Source: Azospirillum thermophilum
Lineage (GTDB): Bacteria; Pseudomonadota; Alphaproteobacteria; Azospirillales; Azospirillaceae
DNA: 64,000 nucleotides
Assembly (NCBI RefSeq): GCF_003130795.1
Contig: NZ_CP029359.1
Coordinates: 1-64,000 of the forward strand
Direction of reading: 5' to 3'
Shown here: positions 40,184-49,494 of the stretch, piece after piece
Layout: each line of letters starts with the position of its first letter
How positions within the stretch are numbered: position 1 is the first letter of the stretch
Notes under the pieces: generated by a model
Seen by the model: only the letters and a program-made list of their open reading frames with translations
Told to the model about the DNA's origin: nothing
The model's database searches: none
Position numbers and translations under genes: made by a program

Positions 40184-43171
40184 ATGGACCGTCATCCGAA
40201 CCCGCCTTCCCGATCCGAGCGGGAGGGGGACACCCCCCGGGGTTCCGGGACCGAGGCGTTCTGCCGGCTGATCGAGACGCTGGGACGAACGGAGACGGTT
40301 CGGCATGTTCTGGTCACCGGCTGCTCGACGGACGGCCTCGCCCAGGCTCTGCGTCGGGGGCTGAAGGACAATTCCAACCACCCCCGGCTGTTCTGCATCG
40401 GGTCGCCACCGGACGAAGCCGACGACCTTGCCCGGTACTATGATCTGCCGTCCATTCCGGCAGGCGGGTTCCCGACTGCCGACAGCGTCGCCGGCTTCTA
40501 CGCCGCCCTGCCCGCCGACCGGGAGCATGTCCCCCTCTGGCAGGTGCTGGACCGGTTGCGGCAGGAGTTCCGGCAGGCCGAGCACGGTGCGGAGGACGGC
40601 GCCATCGCCCGGATCAAGGCGGAGCAGGCGATCGCGCAGTTCGATATGGTGCTGATCGACGGGTCCGACTTCACCGGCCCGGCGGAACTGGAGGAGCTGC
40701 GCGGCGCGGCCCTCATCCTGCTTTCCGGCACCAACGGCTACAGGGGAGCCGGGGCGCGGCAGAGCCTGCTGGCCGATCCCGCCTACGAACCGATCCACGA
40801 CGACCCTGCGGGCGGCTACGCGGCCTTCCGCCGTGTTGGTCTTGGGGGGGGTCTGCCGATTCATTTTTTCACGATCGTGCTGAACGGGGAGCCGTTCATC
40901 CGGTATCACGAGGGGGTGTTTTCCCAGCTTCCGATGGAGTGGCACTGGCACATCGTGGAGGGGGTGGCGTCCCTCAAGCACGACACGGCGTGGAGCGTGG
41001 CGTCGGGCGGGCGGGTTCTGGACAGCGTGCACGACCGCGGGCGCAGCAACGACGGCACCTCGGCCTATCTGGACGAGCTGGCGGCGCGCCATCCCGACCG
41101 GGTGACGCTCTACCGCAAGCCGCCGGGCGAGTTCTGGGACGGCAAGCGCGAGATGGTCAACGCGCCGCTGCCGTCCATCGGCGAGGACTGCCTGCTCTGG
41201 CAGGTCGATGCCGACGAGCTGTGGACGGCCGGGCAGATCCGCACCGTCCACGCCCTGTTCCAGGACAATCCCGGGCGCAGCGCCGCCTTTTACTGGTGCG
41301 ACTATTTCGTCGGGCCCGAGCGCATCATCGCCACCCGCCACAACTACGCGCAGAACCCGCGCCAGGAGTGGCTGCGCACCTGGCGCTTTTCCCCCGGCAT
41401 GCGGTGGGCGGCGCACGAGCCGCCGGTGCTGGCCGACGCCGACGGCCGCAACGTCGCCGCGGCCGACCCCTTCACCCAGGACGAGATGGAGGAGGCCGGC
41501 GTCGTCTTCCAGCATTTCGCCTACGCCACCGAGGCGCAGGCCGCCTTCAAGGAGAGCTACTACGGCTACCGCGACGCCACCGCCCACTGGTGGCGCCTGC
41601 AGCGCGAGGCGGCGGGGCCGGTGCTGCTGAAGGATTATCTGCCCTGGGTCACCGACACCACCCTGACCGACCTGGCCGCCGCCCGCGGCGTGGTGCCGCT
41701 GGCGGTGCCGGAGGGCAGCGGGGCGGCGGGCGGCTGGCGCTTCCGCGATCCGGACGAGGTGGCGGCGCTCCGGCGGGCGCTGCCGGCGGTGCATCCGAAG
41801 ATCCTGGTGGACGGGGTGTTCTACCAGCACCTCAACTCGGGCATCGCGCGGGTGTGGACGGCGGTGCTGAAGGCGTGGGTGGCCTCGGGCTTCGCCCGGC
41901 ATGTGCTGCTGCTCGACCGCGCCGGCACGGCGCCGCGCATCCCGGGCGTGCATACCCGGACCATCCGCGCCCACAGCTACGACGCCACCGGGGCGGACAG
42001 CCTGTACCTGCAGCGGCTGTGCGAGGAGGAGGGGGCGGACCTGTTCGTCTCCACCTACTACTCGACGCCGACGACGACGCCGTCGCTGTTCATGGGCTAC
42101 GACATGATCCCCGAGGCGCTCGGCTTCCCGCTGGAGGACGAGGCGTGGCGCGAGAAGCACCGGGCGATCCGGCACGCCTGCGCCCACATCATGATCTCGC
42201 ACAACTCGGCGCGCGACCTGGAGCGGCTGTTCCCCTCGGTGCCGGCGGGCAGCACGGCGGTCGCCTACTGCGGCGTCGACGCCGGCTTCCGCCCCGCCAC
42301 CTTGGACGAGGTGGCGGCCTTCCGCGCCCGCCATGGGCTGAACGGGCCCTACCTGCTGATGGTCGGCGAGCGCTCGGGCTACCAGGGCTACAAGAACGGG
42401 CTGCTGCTGTTCCGCGCCCTGGGACAGGAGGCGGCCTCCGGTAATCGGGCCGGCGACCTGACGGTGGTGTGCATCGGCGGCCGGCCGGAGGTCGAGCCGA
42501 TGTTCCGCGCCCTGGCGCCGGGGGTGCGCACGGTGCGGCTGTCGCTGCCCGACGAGGAGCTGCGCTTTGCCTATGCCGGGGCGCAGGCGCTGGTCTACCC
42601 GTCGCGCTACGAGGGCTTCGGCATGCCGATCGTCGAGGCGATGGCCTGCGGCTGCCCGGTCATCACCTGCGCCAACTCCTCGATCCTCGAGGTGGCGGGC
42701 GAGGCGGCGCTGTTCGTCGGGGAGGACGACGCGCAAGGCCTGCTCGACGCCATCGCCCGGACCCGCGATCCCGGCCGCCGCGCCGAACTGGTCGACCGCG
42801 GCCTGGAGCAGGCCGCACGCTTCACCTTCCCCGCCATGGCCCAGACCATGGCCCAGACCATGAGCGAAACCGTCCGGAGCCTCAAAACAGGCATCCTCGC
42901 CCCGCCTTCAACCCTCTGGAACGACGTCAGGACGATGCTGGCCGATGCCCAGCGCCGTATGCCCGACGGATGCCCTTCCCTTCCGGACGATGTTCCGCTG
43001 CAGCAGTGTCAGGCTGAGCTGGAGCGGAGCCAGGAGGCGCTGTCCCAGTGCCGGGCCGAGCTGGCACAGGTCCGGGAAATGGCGGAGTCGATGCGGAACA
43101 GCCCCTTCTGGCGGCTGCGCGGCCTCGTGATCGGCGGCCTGCGCCGGGCGGGGCTGCGCCGGCGATCCTGA
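40184..43171 (+). CDS. Large glycosyltransferase: N-terminal domain, GT2-like and GT4 domains, C-terminal coil
   Basis: 995 residues; GGAG lies 7 nt before ATG 40184. Residues ~1-220 look like a Rossmann-type domain (VRHVLVTGCSTDGLAQAL, QFDMVLIDGSDFTGP) without a clear SAM motif. Residues ~225-560 are GT2-like (HFFTIVLNGEPFIRYHEGVF, WQVDADELWTAGQI), and ~580-905 are GT4 (KILVDGVFYQHLNSGIARVW, LLMVGERSGYQGYKNG, QALVYPSRYEGFGMPIVEAM, the last with the donor-binding Glu motif). A Gln/Glu coil and basic tail follow (FWRLRGLVIGGLRRAG). It may add two different sugars in sequence. It is followed by a 17-bp hairpin. Confidence 0.87.
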   Translation: MDRHPNPPSRSEREGDTPRGSGTEAFCRLIETLGRTETVRHVLVTGCSTDGLAQALRRGLKDNSNHPRLFCIGSPPDEADDLARYYDLPSIPAGGFPTADSVAGFYAALPADREHVPLWQVLDRLRQEFRQAEHGAEDGAIARIKAEQAIAQFDMVLIDGSDFTGPAELEELRGAALILLSGTNGYRGAGARQSLLADPAYEPIHDDPAGGYAAFRRVGLGGGLPIHFFTIVLNGEPFIRYHEGVFSQLPMEWHWHIVEGVASLKHDTAWSVASGGRVLDSVHDRGRSNDGTSAYLDELAARHPDRVTLYRKPPGEFWDGKREMVNAPLPSIGEDCLLWQVDADELWTAGQIRTVHALFQDNPGRSAAFYWCDYFVGPERIIATRHNYAQNPRQEWLRTWRFSPGMRWAAHEPPVLADADGRNVAAADPFTQDEMEEAGVVFQHFAYATEAQAAFKESYYGYRDATAHWWRLQREAAGPVLLKDYLPWVTDTTLTDLAAARGVVPLAVPEGSGAAGGWRFRDPDEVAALRRALPAVHPKILVDGVFYQHLNSGIARVWTAVLKAWVASGFARHVLLLDRAGTAPRIPGVHTRTIRAHSYDATGADSLYLQRLCEEEGADLFVSTYYSTPTTTPSLFMGYDMIPEALGFPLEDEAWREKHRAIRHACAHIMISHNSARDLERLFPSVPAGSTAVAYCGVDAGFRPATLDEVAAFRARHGLNGPYLLMVGERSGYQGYKNGLLLFRALGQEAASGNRAGDLTVVCIGGRPEVEPMFRALAPGVRTVRLSLPDEELRFAYAGAQALVYPSRYEGFGMPIVEAMACGCPVITCANSSILEVAGEAALFVGEDDAQGLLDAIARTRDPGRRAELVDRGLEQAARFTFPAMAQTMAQTMSETVRSLKTGILAPPSTLWNDVRTMLADAQRRMPDGCPSLPDDVPLQQCQAELERSQEALSQCRAELAQVREMAESMRNSPFWRLRGLVIGGLRRAGLRRRS

Positions 43172-43177
43172 TCCTTC

Positions 43178-43222
43178 CCCCGTCTCTCCGGTCCCTGCCG
43201 TGCAAGGACCGGAGAGACGGGG
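43178..43222. terminator. Perfect 17-bp hairpin between convergent genes
   Basis: Arms 43178-43194 (ccccgtctctccggtcc) and 43206-43222 are exact reverse complements with an 11-nt loop. It starts 7 bp after the + strand stop and ends 7 bp before the minus-strand stop, where a bidirectional terminator is expected. There is no T run on either side. Confidence 0.5.
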
Positions 43223-43228
43223 TGGCCG

Positions 43229-43630
43229 TCAGTACGCGGCGTAGCTCTTCTCTTCCACGATGCGGGAATTGAAGAGCTCGTTGATCTTCTTCTTTACGGC
43301 GGCCCGCTTGTCGTTCGTCTTGTAGACGGAGCGGGCGAGTGCGACGAAATGTTCGTCGAAGCGGCCGTTGCGCTCGCAGTCGCGGACCGCGTCCTCGATA
43401 TCCCAGATCTGCTTGTTGACCGCCTTCAGCTCCGCTTCGAGCGCGGCGAGCTCCGGGGAGGCCGGCACGCACTCCTTGCGCGCCTGCTCGAGGACCGTGA
43501 TCTCGAAGCGGATGTTCTTCAGCTTTTCCGGATCGGAGATATTCTCGGACTTGATCTGGAGAATCGTGATCTTGTCGATCAGTTCTCCGATCGCGATCTC
43601 TACCATCGGCGGCTTGACAGTATTCGTCAT
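43229..43630 (-). CDS. DUF6165 family protein
   Basis: 133 residues, nearly all helical and charged: VEIAIGELIDKITILQIKSE near the start, KLKNIRFEITVLEQARKEC, NKQIWDIEDAVRDCERNGRF, KTNDKRAAVKKKINELFNS. These are hallmarks of DUF6165, a small protein often coded inside bacterial glycan loci. No catalytic motif is visible, so a structural or partner role is likely. It lies 13 bp after the FkbM gene on the same strand, with stop 43229 facing the convergent hairpin. Confidence 0.82.
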   Translation of the reverse strand: MTNTVKPPMVEIAIGELIDKITILQIKSENISDPEKLKNIRFEITVLEQARKECVPASPELAALEAELKAVNKQIWDIEDAVRDCERNGRFDEHFVALARSVYKTNDKRAAVKKKINELFNSRIVEEKSYAAY

Positions 43631-43642
43631 GTCTTGAATCCG

Positions 43643-45127
43643 TTATTCGAGGCCGGTGGCCGTCAGATACTGCGACAGGAGATTGGACCCGGCGGCCTGA
43701 TCGTGCCGTGCAATCAGGTGGGCGGCAAAATCGTACATGCGATAATTGACGTGGGCAATATAGGCGGCCTTCAGGAGAGCTGCGGCACCTTGATCGGCCA
43801 GCCGGTCCGTCGTCTTGACGTAGATGGCATCGGCCCAGGTCAGCTTGGTGCGCGCCTGCTGCCGCGGCAGGGCCGCATAGCCCGAGTGGCCGAGCTTGGT
43901 GAGGTCGAGAAGCTCGAAGCCCCGGGCGCGCAGGAAACGGTCGATATCGGGGAACAGGGGCTGGTCGACGTAGATCGGCTCGAATTCCACCTCGGTATGG
44001 ACGAAGAGGACGCGCTCCAGCAGCCGCTCCGCTCCGAGGAGCACGTCGAGCTCGCCTCCCTGGACGTCGATCTTCAGATAGTCGCAGCCGCCCACCTCCG
44101 CGATGTCGTCCAGGCGCGTCGTCTCGACCGCCAGCCGCTTCACCGGCCGGCACATGTCGGCGAGCGCATAGAACTGGCGCAGATAATCCAGGTTTGGTTC
44201 CAGCAGGGAGGAGGTCGGGTCGAAATAGTTGATCTGGAACGAGGCGGGACCACCCTTGCCGATGAAGTGGTTGAGCATCATCACGCCCGGCTCGGCGGCG
44301 GTCCGCTTGTCGGCGGCTTCCTCCAAGGGCTCAAACCCGATCACGCGGCAGTGTCCGTCGGCCATCAGCGACGCGTAGACATGGTCCTCCGAGGTCAGCA
44401 TCTGCGCGCCCACGTCCACCACCGTGACCGGCAGTTCGCCGATGGCGTCCGCGACTGCCGCGGGGAACGGAGCGGCGAGGCTGGCATTCGCCTCTGCCGC
44501 CTCAACCACGCGGTTGCCGACGTCCTTGCGGATATTCTCGATCGTTCCGGACAGTGCGGCCACACGCTCTTCCAGGACGGCCCGCTCGCAGGCGGCCTCG
44601 CTATACTGCCGGGCGAGCTGGAGGTAGAGCGCGCGCAGCCCGTCCGCCGTCCCCTCGGAGCCGGCCCGGGCGCTCCACTGCCGGGCGAGATCCGCGAACA
44701 GAGCATCTGCCTTCACCGTCTCCACACCCTCGGGAAGCGTGTAGCGGGCGGTGCTGAGCGACTCCACGACCGTCTGGAGTTGCTCGACCGCCGAACGGAG
44801 CGAGGCCAGCTCCGCTTCCTGCCGGGCCACGCGGATCGTGTTGGATTCGTATCCGGCAGCCATCCGCTCCATGTCTTCGCCAAGCTGGTGGATCAGCATG
44901 CCGACCCGGGCATCGAGACGTCCGACATCCGCCTGGATGGCGCCCTGGACCGATGACTGGGCCGCAGTCTGCGCCTGCCCGATGGCGGAGACCGCATCGG
45001 CCAGTCCATCGCTCCGGGCACGGAGTTCTGCCAACTCGGCCCTGATCGCAATGATCTCGCCGATGAGGCGTTGGAATTTCGTCCCGACGATCGGCACCAT
45101 CGAGAGCAGGCGGCTGGTGACACTCAT
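43643..45127 (-). CDS. FkbM-family methyltransferase with N-terminal coiled coil
   Basis: 494 residues from ATG 45127 (MSVTSRLLSMVPIVGTKFQR). Residues ~15-210 form a coiled coil. Residues ~230-440 hold the FkbM fold: TVVDVGAQMLTSEDHVYASL, VIGFEPLEEAADKRT, YLKIDVQGGELDVLLGAE and VEFEPIYVDQPLFPDIDRFL. It probably O-methylates a sugar with SAM. The tail (~440-494) is an added helical stretch with HLIARHDQAAGSNLLSQYL. It shares the coil-plus-methyltransferase plan with the gene at 1-4336 and the next gene. Confidence 0.85.
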   Translation of the reverse strand: MSVTSRLLSMVPIVGTKFQRLIGEIIAIRAELAELRARSDGLADAVSAIGQAQTAAQSSVQGAIQADVGRLDARVGMLIHQLGEDMERMAAGYESNTIRVARQEAELASLRSAVEQLQTVVESLSTARYTLPEGVETVKADALFADLARQWSARAGSEGTADGLRALYLQLARQYSEAACERAVLEERVAALSGTIENIRKDVGNRVVEAAEANASLAAPFPAAVADAIGELPVTVVDVGAQMLTSEDHVYASLMADGHCRVIGFEPLEEAADKRTAAEPGVMMLNHFIGKGGPASFQINYFDPTSSLLEPNLDYLRQFYALADMCRPVKRLAVETTRLDDIAEVGGCDYLKIDVQGGELDVLLGAERLLERVLFVHTEVEFEPIYVDQPLFPDIDRFLRARGFELLDLTKLGHSGYAALPRQQARTKLTWADAIYVKTTDRLADQGAAALLKAAYIAHVNYRMYDFAAHLIARHDQAAGSNLLSQYLTATGLE

Positions 45128-45276
45128 AAGACCTGAAGCCTTGCTGCGGGGAGAAGGGGAGGACGGCAAGTTCCTTGCCCGAATGAGATGGAAACTCTTG
45201 GTCTTTGCCGTTTCCGGAAGGGATGAAGTTATGATGTGCCGCAGATGTACCGTCAACGCATCGTACCGACGGCGGT

Positions 45277-46446
45277 TCACGTCATTTCGGCAAGCCAGGC
45301 ATCCGAGTAGGGCTTGCCGATCTTCCTCAGGGTCAGCGTCTCGCCGGTGGCGACGTCGACCACCGGCATGTCGCCGATCAGCGCGAAGCGATCCACACCC
45401 GCCGTATAGCTGAGGCACCCCTCGGCATCCCGGCTGTCGCGGTGACGCGACGGGAAGGCCTTGATCTCCTCCAGGTAGGGCAGCACCGAGTGGGCCAGGT
45501 CGTGGCGGACGAAGAAGGCGTTGATGCCGTTGGAATTCGTCCCGAGGAATTCATATCCCCGCTGTTCCGCCAGATGGCGCAGCGCCGCGATCGAGGCCCC
45601 GAAATACAGGCCGCTGTGATGGGCCGCGAAGCGGGTGAAGGACGGATCGTACGGCACCACGACCGGCCGCGTATCGCCCAGGATCGGGTTGTACTCGCAG
45701 ATTACGATCGCCGGGTCGACAGCGGTGACGGCCTTCCAGACCCAGTAGTCGTTGCCGTCGATGTCGACGGACAGGATGCCGAGCGGGCCGCCGAAACCGT
45801 TGCCGTCCAACAGGTCGTTGATGTTCTCGGCGGTGATGAAGGCCGGAACCGCCGTCAGGTCGTGCATCCAGTACAGTCGTTCGGACCGCAGGGCGCGCAT
45901 GTGGTCCTCGCTGCCGTCCATCACCAGACCGCGCCAGTTGCGGTTCATCAGAAGGAACCGGCAGTTGGCCTCCCGGAAATTCTCGACCCCGAATTCCACG
46001 AAGCGGGTGTTGGGAACCGGCACATGAGCGGCCAGCCAGTCGATGATGCCGTCCTCGCCCCACTGGGAGAAAACCTTGAACTCGACCTCCGCGAGGTTGC
46101 GGATCCGCTGGAATCGGGGCAGTGACCGGCTCGCCATCCGGCCGCTCAGGAGCAGCGACCGCTCCATCGCATCGAGCACATGGTGATGGAGCATCGCGCC
46201 GTAGCCCGCCGCCTGGGCGGACTGCGCGGCGATCTCGTTGAGCCTGGGCGCCAGGGCCTGCTCCATCTGCGCGGTCAGACCTGCTCCGTCAGGCAGGGAG
46301 CCCACTGTCCGGTCGATGCGCTGGATGGTTTCCTCAAGTTGCAGCACAGTATCGTCCAGACGCCGCGTCCGGTTCGACAGGCTCCAGAATTCCCGGACCA
46401 TGGCCTTCAGTTCGGACTTGATACGCATGAGCCTCGGCACGGTCAT
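45277..46446 (-). CDS. FkbM-like / SAM-fold protein with N-terminal coil
   Basis: 389 residues. N-terminal helical coil (SELKAMVREFWSLSNRTRRL, LEETIQRIDRTV), then FKVFSQWGEDGIIDWLAAHV, TRFVEFGVENFREANCRFLL, LVMDGSEDHMRALR and ILSVDIDGNDYWVWKAV. The SQWGEDG and FVEFGVENF stretches mark a group of FkbM-related proteins seen in surface-glycan loci whose reaction is not established. The DGND replaces the DVEG of FkbM. It is 149 bp upstream of the FkbM gene. Confidence 0.72.
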   Translation of the reverse strand: MTVPRLMRIKSELKAMVREFWSLSNRTRRLDDTVLQLEETIQRIDRTVGSLPDGAGLTAQMEQALAPRLNEIAAQSAQAAGYGAMLHHHVLDAMERSLLLSGRMASRSLPRFQRIRNLAEVEFKVFSQWGEDGIIDWLAAHVPVPNTRFVEFGVENFREANCRFLLMNRNWRGLVMDGSEDHMRALRSERLYWMHDLTAVPAFITAENINDLLDGNGFGGPLGILSVDIDGNDYWVWKAVTAVDPAIVICEYNPILGDTRPVVVPYDPSFTRFAAHHSGLYFGASIAALRHLAEQRGYEFLGTNSNGINAFFVRHDLAHSVLPYLEEIKAFPSRHRDSRDAEGCLSYTAGVDRFALIGDMPVVDVATGETLTLRKIGKPYSDAWLAEMT

Positions 46447-46489
46447 TCCCTCTGTTGCCGTTGATCGGACGTCTTCGCTGACTGATCGT

Positions 46490-48139
46490 TCAGGTCAGGC
46501 TGATCTGCGGAGCCCCATCAGCGGGGCGTGCCGCCGACGCTTGTCCCAAGGCGGCCTGCACCGCGACCGCCATGTCCCGATACTCTTCCATGATCTGCTT
46601 GATCTGGTGCATGTACAGCTTGTTGGCCTGTGTCTTCTGTGACGCATGGACGCGGCTGCAAGCCAGCATGTCGGGGATATGGTAGGCGGTTGCTCCCGCC
46701 AGCCCCATGCGCAGCCACATTTCATAGTCCATGGCGTAGAAGAGATGCGGCTTCAGCCAGCCGCCGGACAATTCCCAAATCCGCCGGGAGAAGAAGACTT
46801 CCGGCTGAAAGAAATAATTGCCCGTATGCCAGGACCGCGTGAATTTCATGAGATCGAGACCACTCAGCGGCGTCGGACCGCCGAACGGAAGCGCACAGTG
46901 ATGCCGAAACAGCTCTTCCGCGCGGGTTTCCCCGATGCGCACGCAGCCTCCCACCACGAGATCCGGGGCGTGCTCAACATAGGTTTCGGCGATCCGGGCG
47001 AAGGAGCCCGGCTCCGCGAGGTCATCGCTGCACAGCCAGTTCAGGATGTCGCCGGTGGTGCGGCGGAATCCCTTGTTGAGGGCATCCGACTGGCCATCGT
47101 CTGGCTCAATCACCAGGGTCGAGAGATGCGGCCGGTAGCGCTCCAGGATCTTGACGGAACCGTCGGTCGATCCGCCGTCGATCACGATATATTCCAGGTT
47201 CGGATAGCCCTGGCTCAGCACGGAGTCGAGACAGGCCTCCAGGAAGCCGGCCTGGTTGTAGCTGACGGTGACCAGGGAGATCCTGGGGTGTTCGGCCTTC
47301 CTCAGAGGAAACGGGGCATGGCGCGGGGCGGCCGGCGCAATCAGGCCGAAGCCGGCGCCGAAGGGAGCGGCATCGGGCAGATCGGTCGTGGCGGACAGCG
47401 GCACGACGATTCCCGGCACGGAGACGCCGTGCCCGGCCAGGACCGACAGCGTCTCCGTCACGGCGCCCGGATCCAGGACGACGATGAGGCCGGTCGCCCG
47501 CAGCCCGTCCGGCACCGCCATGCGGAACCAGTCGAGGAAGGAGCCCGGCCGCGGACGGCGCAGGAAGCCCTCCGCGATCCAAGGCGCGTCCTGGCCATAA
47601 CCTGGGTCGAGTCGGACTGCCTCCGTGCCGAGCGCCGCCACGGCCAGCCTCAGCGCCTCCGCCTCCTGTCCTTGTCCGATGATGCGGACCGTCTTGCTGC
47701 CGGCGGCCTTGTGGACGAGCGCGGCGAGCCGCTCGGCCGCCACCCTGGCGGAGGCCGGCACGCCGTCCAGCAGGTGGCGCAGGATCGGCAGCCGGCGCCA
47801 CCAGGGCCAGACGGCGGCCTGCACAGGCGGGCGGCGGCGCGGCTGTGGCGGCTGTGGAAGGGCCGTGGGGCCGGACAGGTGGTCCACCGAGAGGGCGAAG
47901 CGCGGCCGGTCGCGGGGGATGCGGGACGGGAAAGGAATAGCCTCCCGAGCGATCTCCTCGTCGTCCAGGGCGATCTCCTCCTCGCAGATGCGGCGCAGCG
48001 CATCGGCCTGCACCACCTCGTCCAGCATCAGACGGAAGGGAAAGGGACTGCCCCACCCCCGCACCTCTAGGACGTGTCCGGAAGCGGCCTTCTCCGCATT
48101 GGGCGGAGGCTGCTCGCTCGAAGGGGCGGAGGGTTCCAT
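46490..48139 (-). CDS. GT2-family glycosyltransferase with N-terminal extension
   Basis: 549 residues from ATG 48139, which has GAGG 8 nt before it; GTG 48151 overlaps the upstream TGA and is the alternative. Residues 1-270 are a Pro/Arg-rich domain of unknown role with a Rossmann-like segment (SKTVRIIGQGQEAEALRLAV). From ~282 the GT2 domain: RISLVTVSYNQAGFLEACLD, EYIVIDGGSTDGSVKILERY, NWLCSDDLAEPGSFARIAET and WHTGNYFFQPEVFFSRRIWE. The donor is unknown. It follows the second Wzt gene with 8 bp between, so it is in the exporter operon. Confidence 0.85.
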   Translation of the reverse strand: MEPSAPSSEQPPPNAEKAASGHVLEVRGWGSPFPFRLMLDEVVQADALRRICEEEIALDDEEIAREAIPFPSRIPRDRPRFALSVDHLSGPTALPQPPQPRRRPPVQAAVWPWWRRLPILRHLLDGVPASARVAAERLAALVHKAAGSKTVRIIGQGQEAEALRLAVAALGTEAVRLDPGYGQDAPWIAEGFLRRPRPGSFLDWFRMAVPDGLRATGLIVVLDPGAVTETLSVLAGHGVSVPGIVVPLSATTDLPDAAPFGAGFGLIAPAAPRHAPFPLRKAEHPRISLVTVSYNQAGFLEACLDSVLSQGYPNLEYIVIDGGSTDGSVKILERYRPHLSTLVIEPDDGQSDALNKGFRRTTGDILNWLCSDDLAEPGSFARIAETYVEHAPDLVVGGCVRIGETRAEELFRHHCALPFGGPTPLSGLDLMKFTRSWHTGNYFFQPEVFFSRRIWELSGGWLKPHLFYAMDYEMWLRMGLAGATAYHIPDMLACSRVHASQKTQANKLYMHQIKQIMEEYRDMAVAVQAALGQASAARPADGAPQISLT

Positions 48140-48147
48140 GGATTGCC

Positions 48148-49494
48148 TCACTCTGCGTCGACGGCCTGGGCCCTGGCCGGGGCGGCGGAGGGATCGAACA
48201 CTTCGAAGTCGGTATGCAGTTCCGCTACGCCGTAGAACTTCATCATCGGCTGGTCCCAGAAGACCAGGATCGGACCCAACTTGTCGTGCCGGTCGAGGAA
48301 ACGGCCGGCGTTCTGGTCATCCGTCCCGTGCTGCTCCGCCGTCGCCAGCGAGATCGAGTATTCCCCGGGCATCACCGAGAAGCGCAGCCTGAAATGCACC
48401 ACCAGCATCCTGCCCGGCTCCATCGGCTCCAGCACATGGCCGAGATTGCGCAGGCTGACGCCGTAGATGAGCTGGTTAAAGCGGTCATAGACCTCCACCC
48501 CGACGTTGGGCTCCACGATGCGCTCATGGGCCTTCAGCGCGAGCCAGATGTTCAGGGAGTGGGCGGAACGGACCTCCAGCACGTCCGCCCCCGCATCAGT
48601 GCAGACGCGTGCGGCGGTGATCTCCAGCCCACCGTTTCCCAGTCGCACCTTTCCATCCAGAATCGAGCGGCTGTGGATCGTGTCGATCAGCTCGCCTGCC
48701 GGAGCCGCCTCGGCCACCGCGGCGGCGGCTCCGGCGACGGCGGTGCCCGCCGGGGACGGGGTGGTGTTGGCCTGATAATAATGCATGACCGCTTCGTCGG
48801 GGGCGCCGATGAAGGTCGCCCGGCCGCCGTCGAGCAGAACGGCGCGGTCGCAGATGTTGCGGACGGCCGACATGTCGTGGGAGACGAACAGAAGCGTCGT
48901 GCCGCGGTCCTTGATCTGCTGGATCGCCTCGAAGCACTTCTGCTGGAAGAACAGGTCGCCGACGCTCAGCGCCTCGTCGACGATCAGGATGTCCGGCTCC
49001 ATGAACAGGAAGATCGAGAAGGCGAGCCGCACGAACATCCCGGAGGAATAGGTCTTCACCGGGCGGTCGAAGAAGGGGCCGATGTCGGCGAACCGCTCGA
49101 TGTCGTCCATCCGCCGGGTGGCATAGTCCGGATCGAAGCCGTGCAGCTCGGCGCTCAGCGAGACGTTCTGGCGACCGGTCAGCTCCACGTTGAAGCCGGT
49201 TCCCAGCTCCAGCAGGGCCAGCACCCGTCCGTCGACCCGGATGGAGCCCTCCGTCGGATGCAGCGTGCCGGTGATCATCTTCAGCAGTGTGCTCTTGCCG
49301 GAGCCATTGCGGCCGATGATGCCGACGCACTCCCCGCGTTGGACGGTGAAGTCGACGCCACGCAGGACCCAGTTGTCCTTATGGTCGCCCGGACGGTCGC
49401 CGCGCAGCCAACTGGCGATCCGGGCTCCGGCGCTGTTGTACAGCTTGAAGTTCTTGCCGAGGCCGGCGACCTCGATGACCGATGACGACGTCAC
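48148..49494 (-). CDS. wzt: Wzt-type ABC transporter ATPase with C-terminal carbohydrate-recognition domain
   Basis: 448 residues from GTG 49494, whose four bases overlap the permease TGA. Walker A GRNGSGKST at 61-69, signature YSSGMFVRL at 149-157, Walker B DILIVDEAL at 168-176, switch region VSHDM. Residues ~270-430 are a Wzt_C-like beta domain (LNIWLALKAHERIVEPNVGV, FWDQPMMKFYGVAEL) that in characterised systems binds the capped non-reducing end of the O-chain. A length-controlled, terminally capped polymer is therefore likely. It pairs with the permease directly upstream. Confidence 0.92.
   Translation of the reverse strand: MTSSSVIEVAGLGKNFKLYNSAGARIASWLRGDRPGDHKDNWVLRGVDFTVQRGECVGIIGRNGSGKSTLLKMITGTLHPTEGSIRVDGRVLALLELGTGFNVELTGRQNVSLSAELHGFDPDYATRRMDDIERFADIGPFFDRPVKTYSSGMFVRLAFSIFLFMEPDILIVDEALSVGDLFFQQKCFEAIQQIKDRGTTLLFVSHDMSAVRNICDRAVLLDGGRATFIGAPDEAVMHYYQANTTPSPAGTAVAGAAAAVAEAAPAGELIDTIHSRSILDGKVRLGNGGLEITAARVCTDAGADVLEVRSAHSLNIWLALKAHERIVEPNVGVEVYDRFNQLIYGVSLRNLGHVLEPMEPGRMLVVHFRLRFSVMPGEYSISLATAEQHGTDDQNAGRFLDRHDKLGPILVFWDQPMMKFYGVAELHTDFEVFDPSAAPARAQAVDAE

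Noticed and set aside
40178..42736. 852-residue minus-strand frame opposite the GT2/GT4 fusion gene
   Set aside because: Shadow frame; the plus strand has recognisable donor-binding motifs and an RBS.
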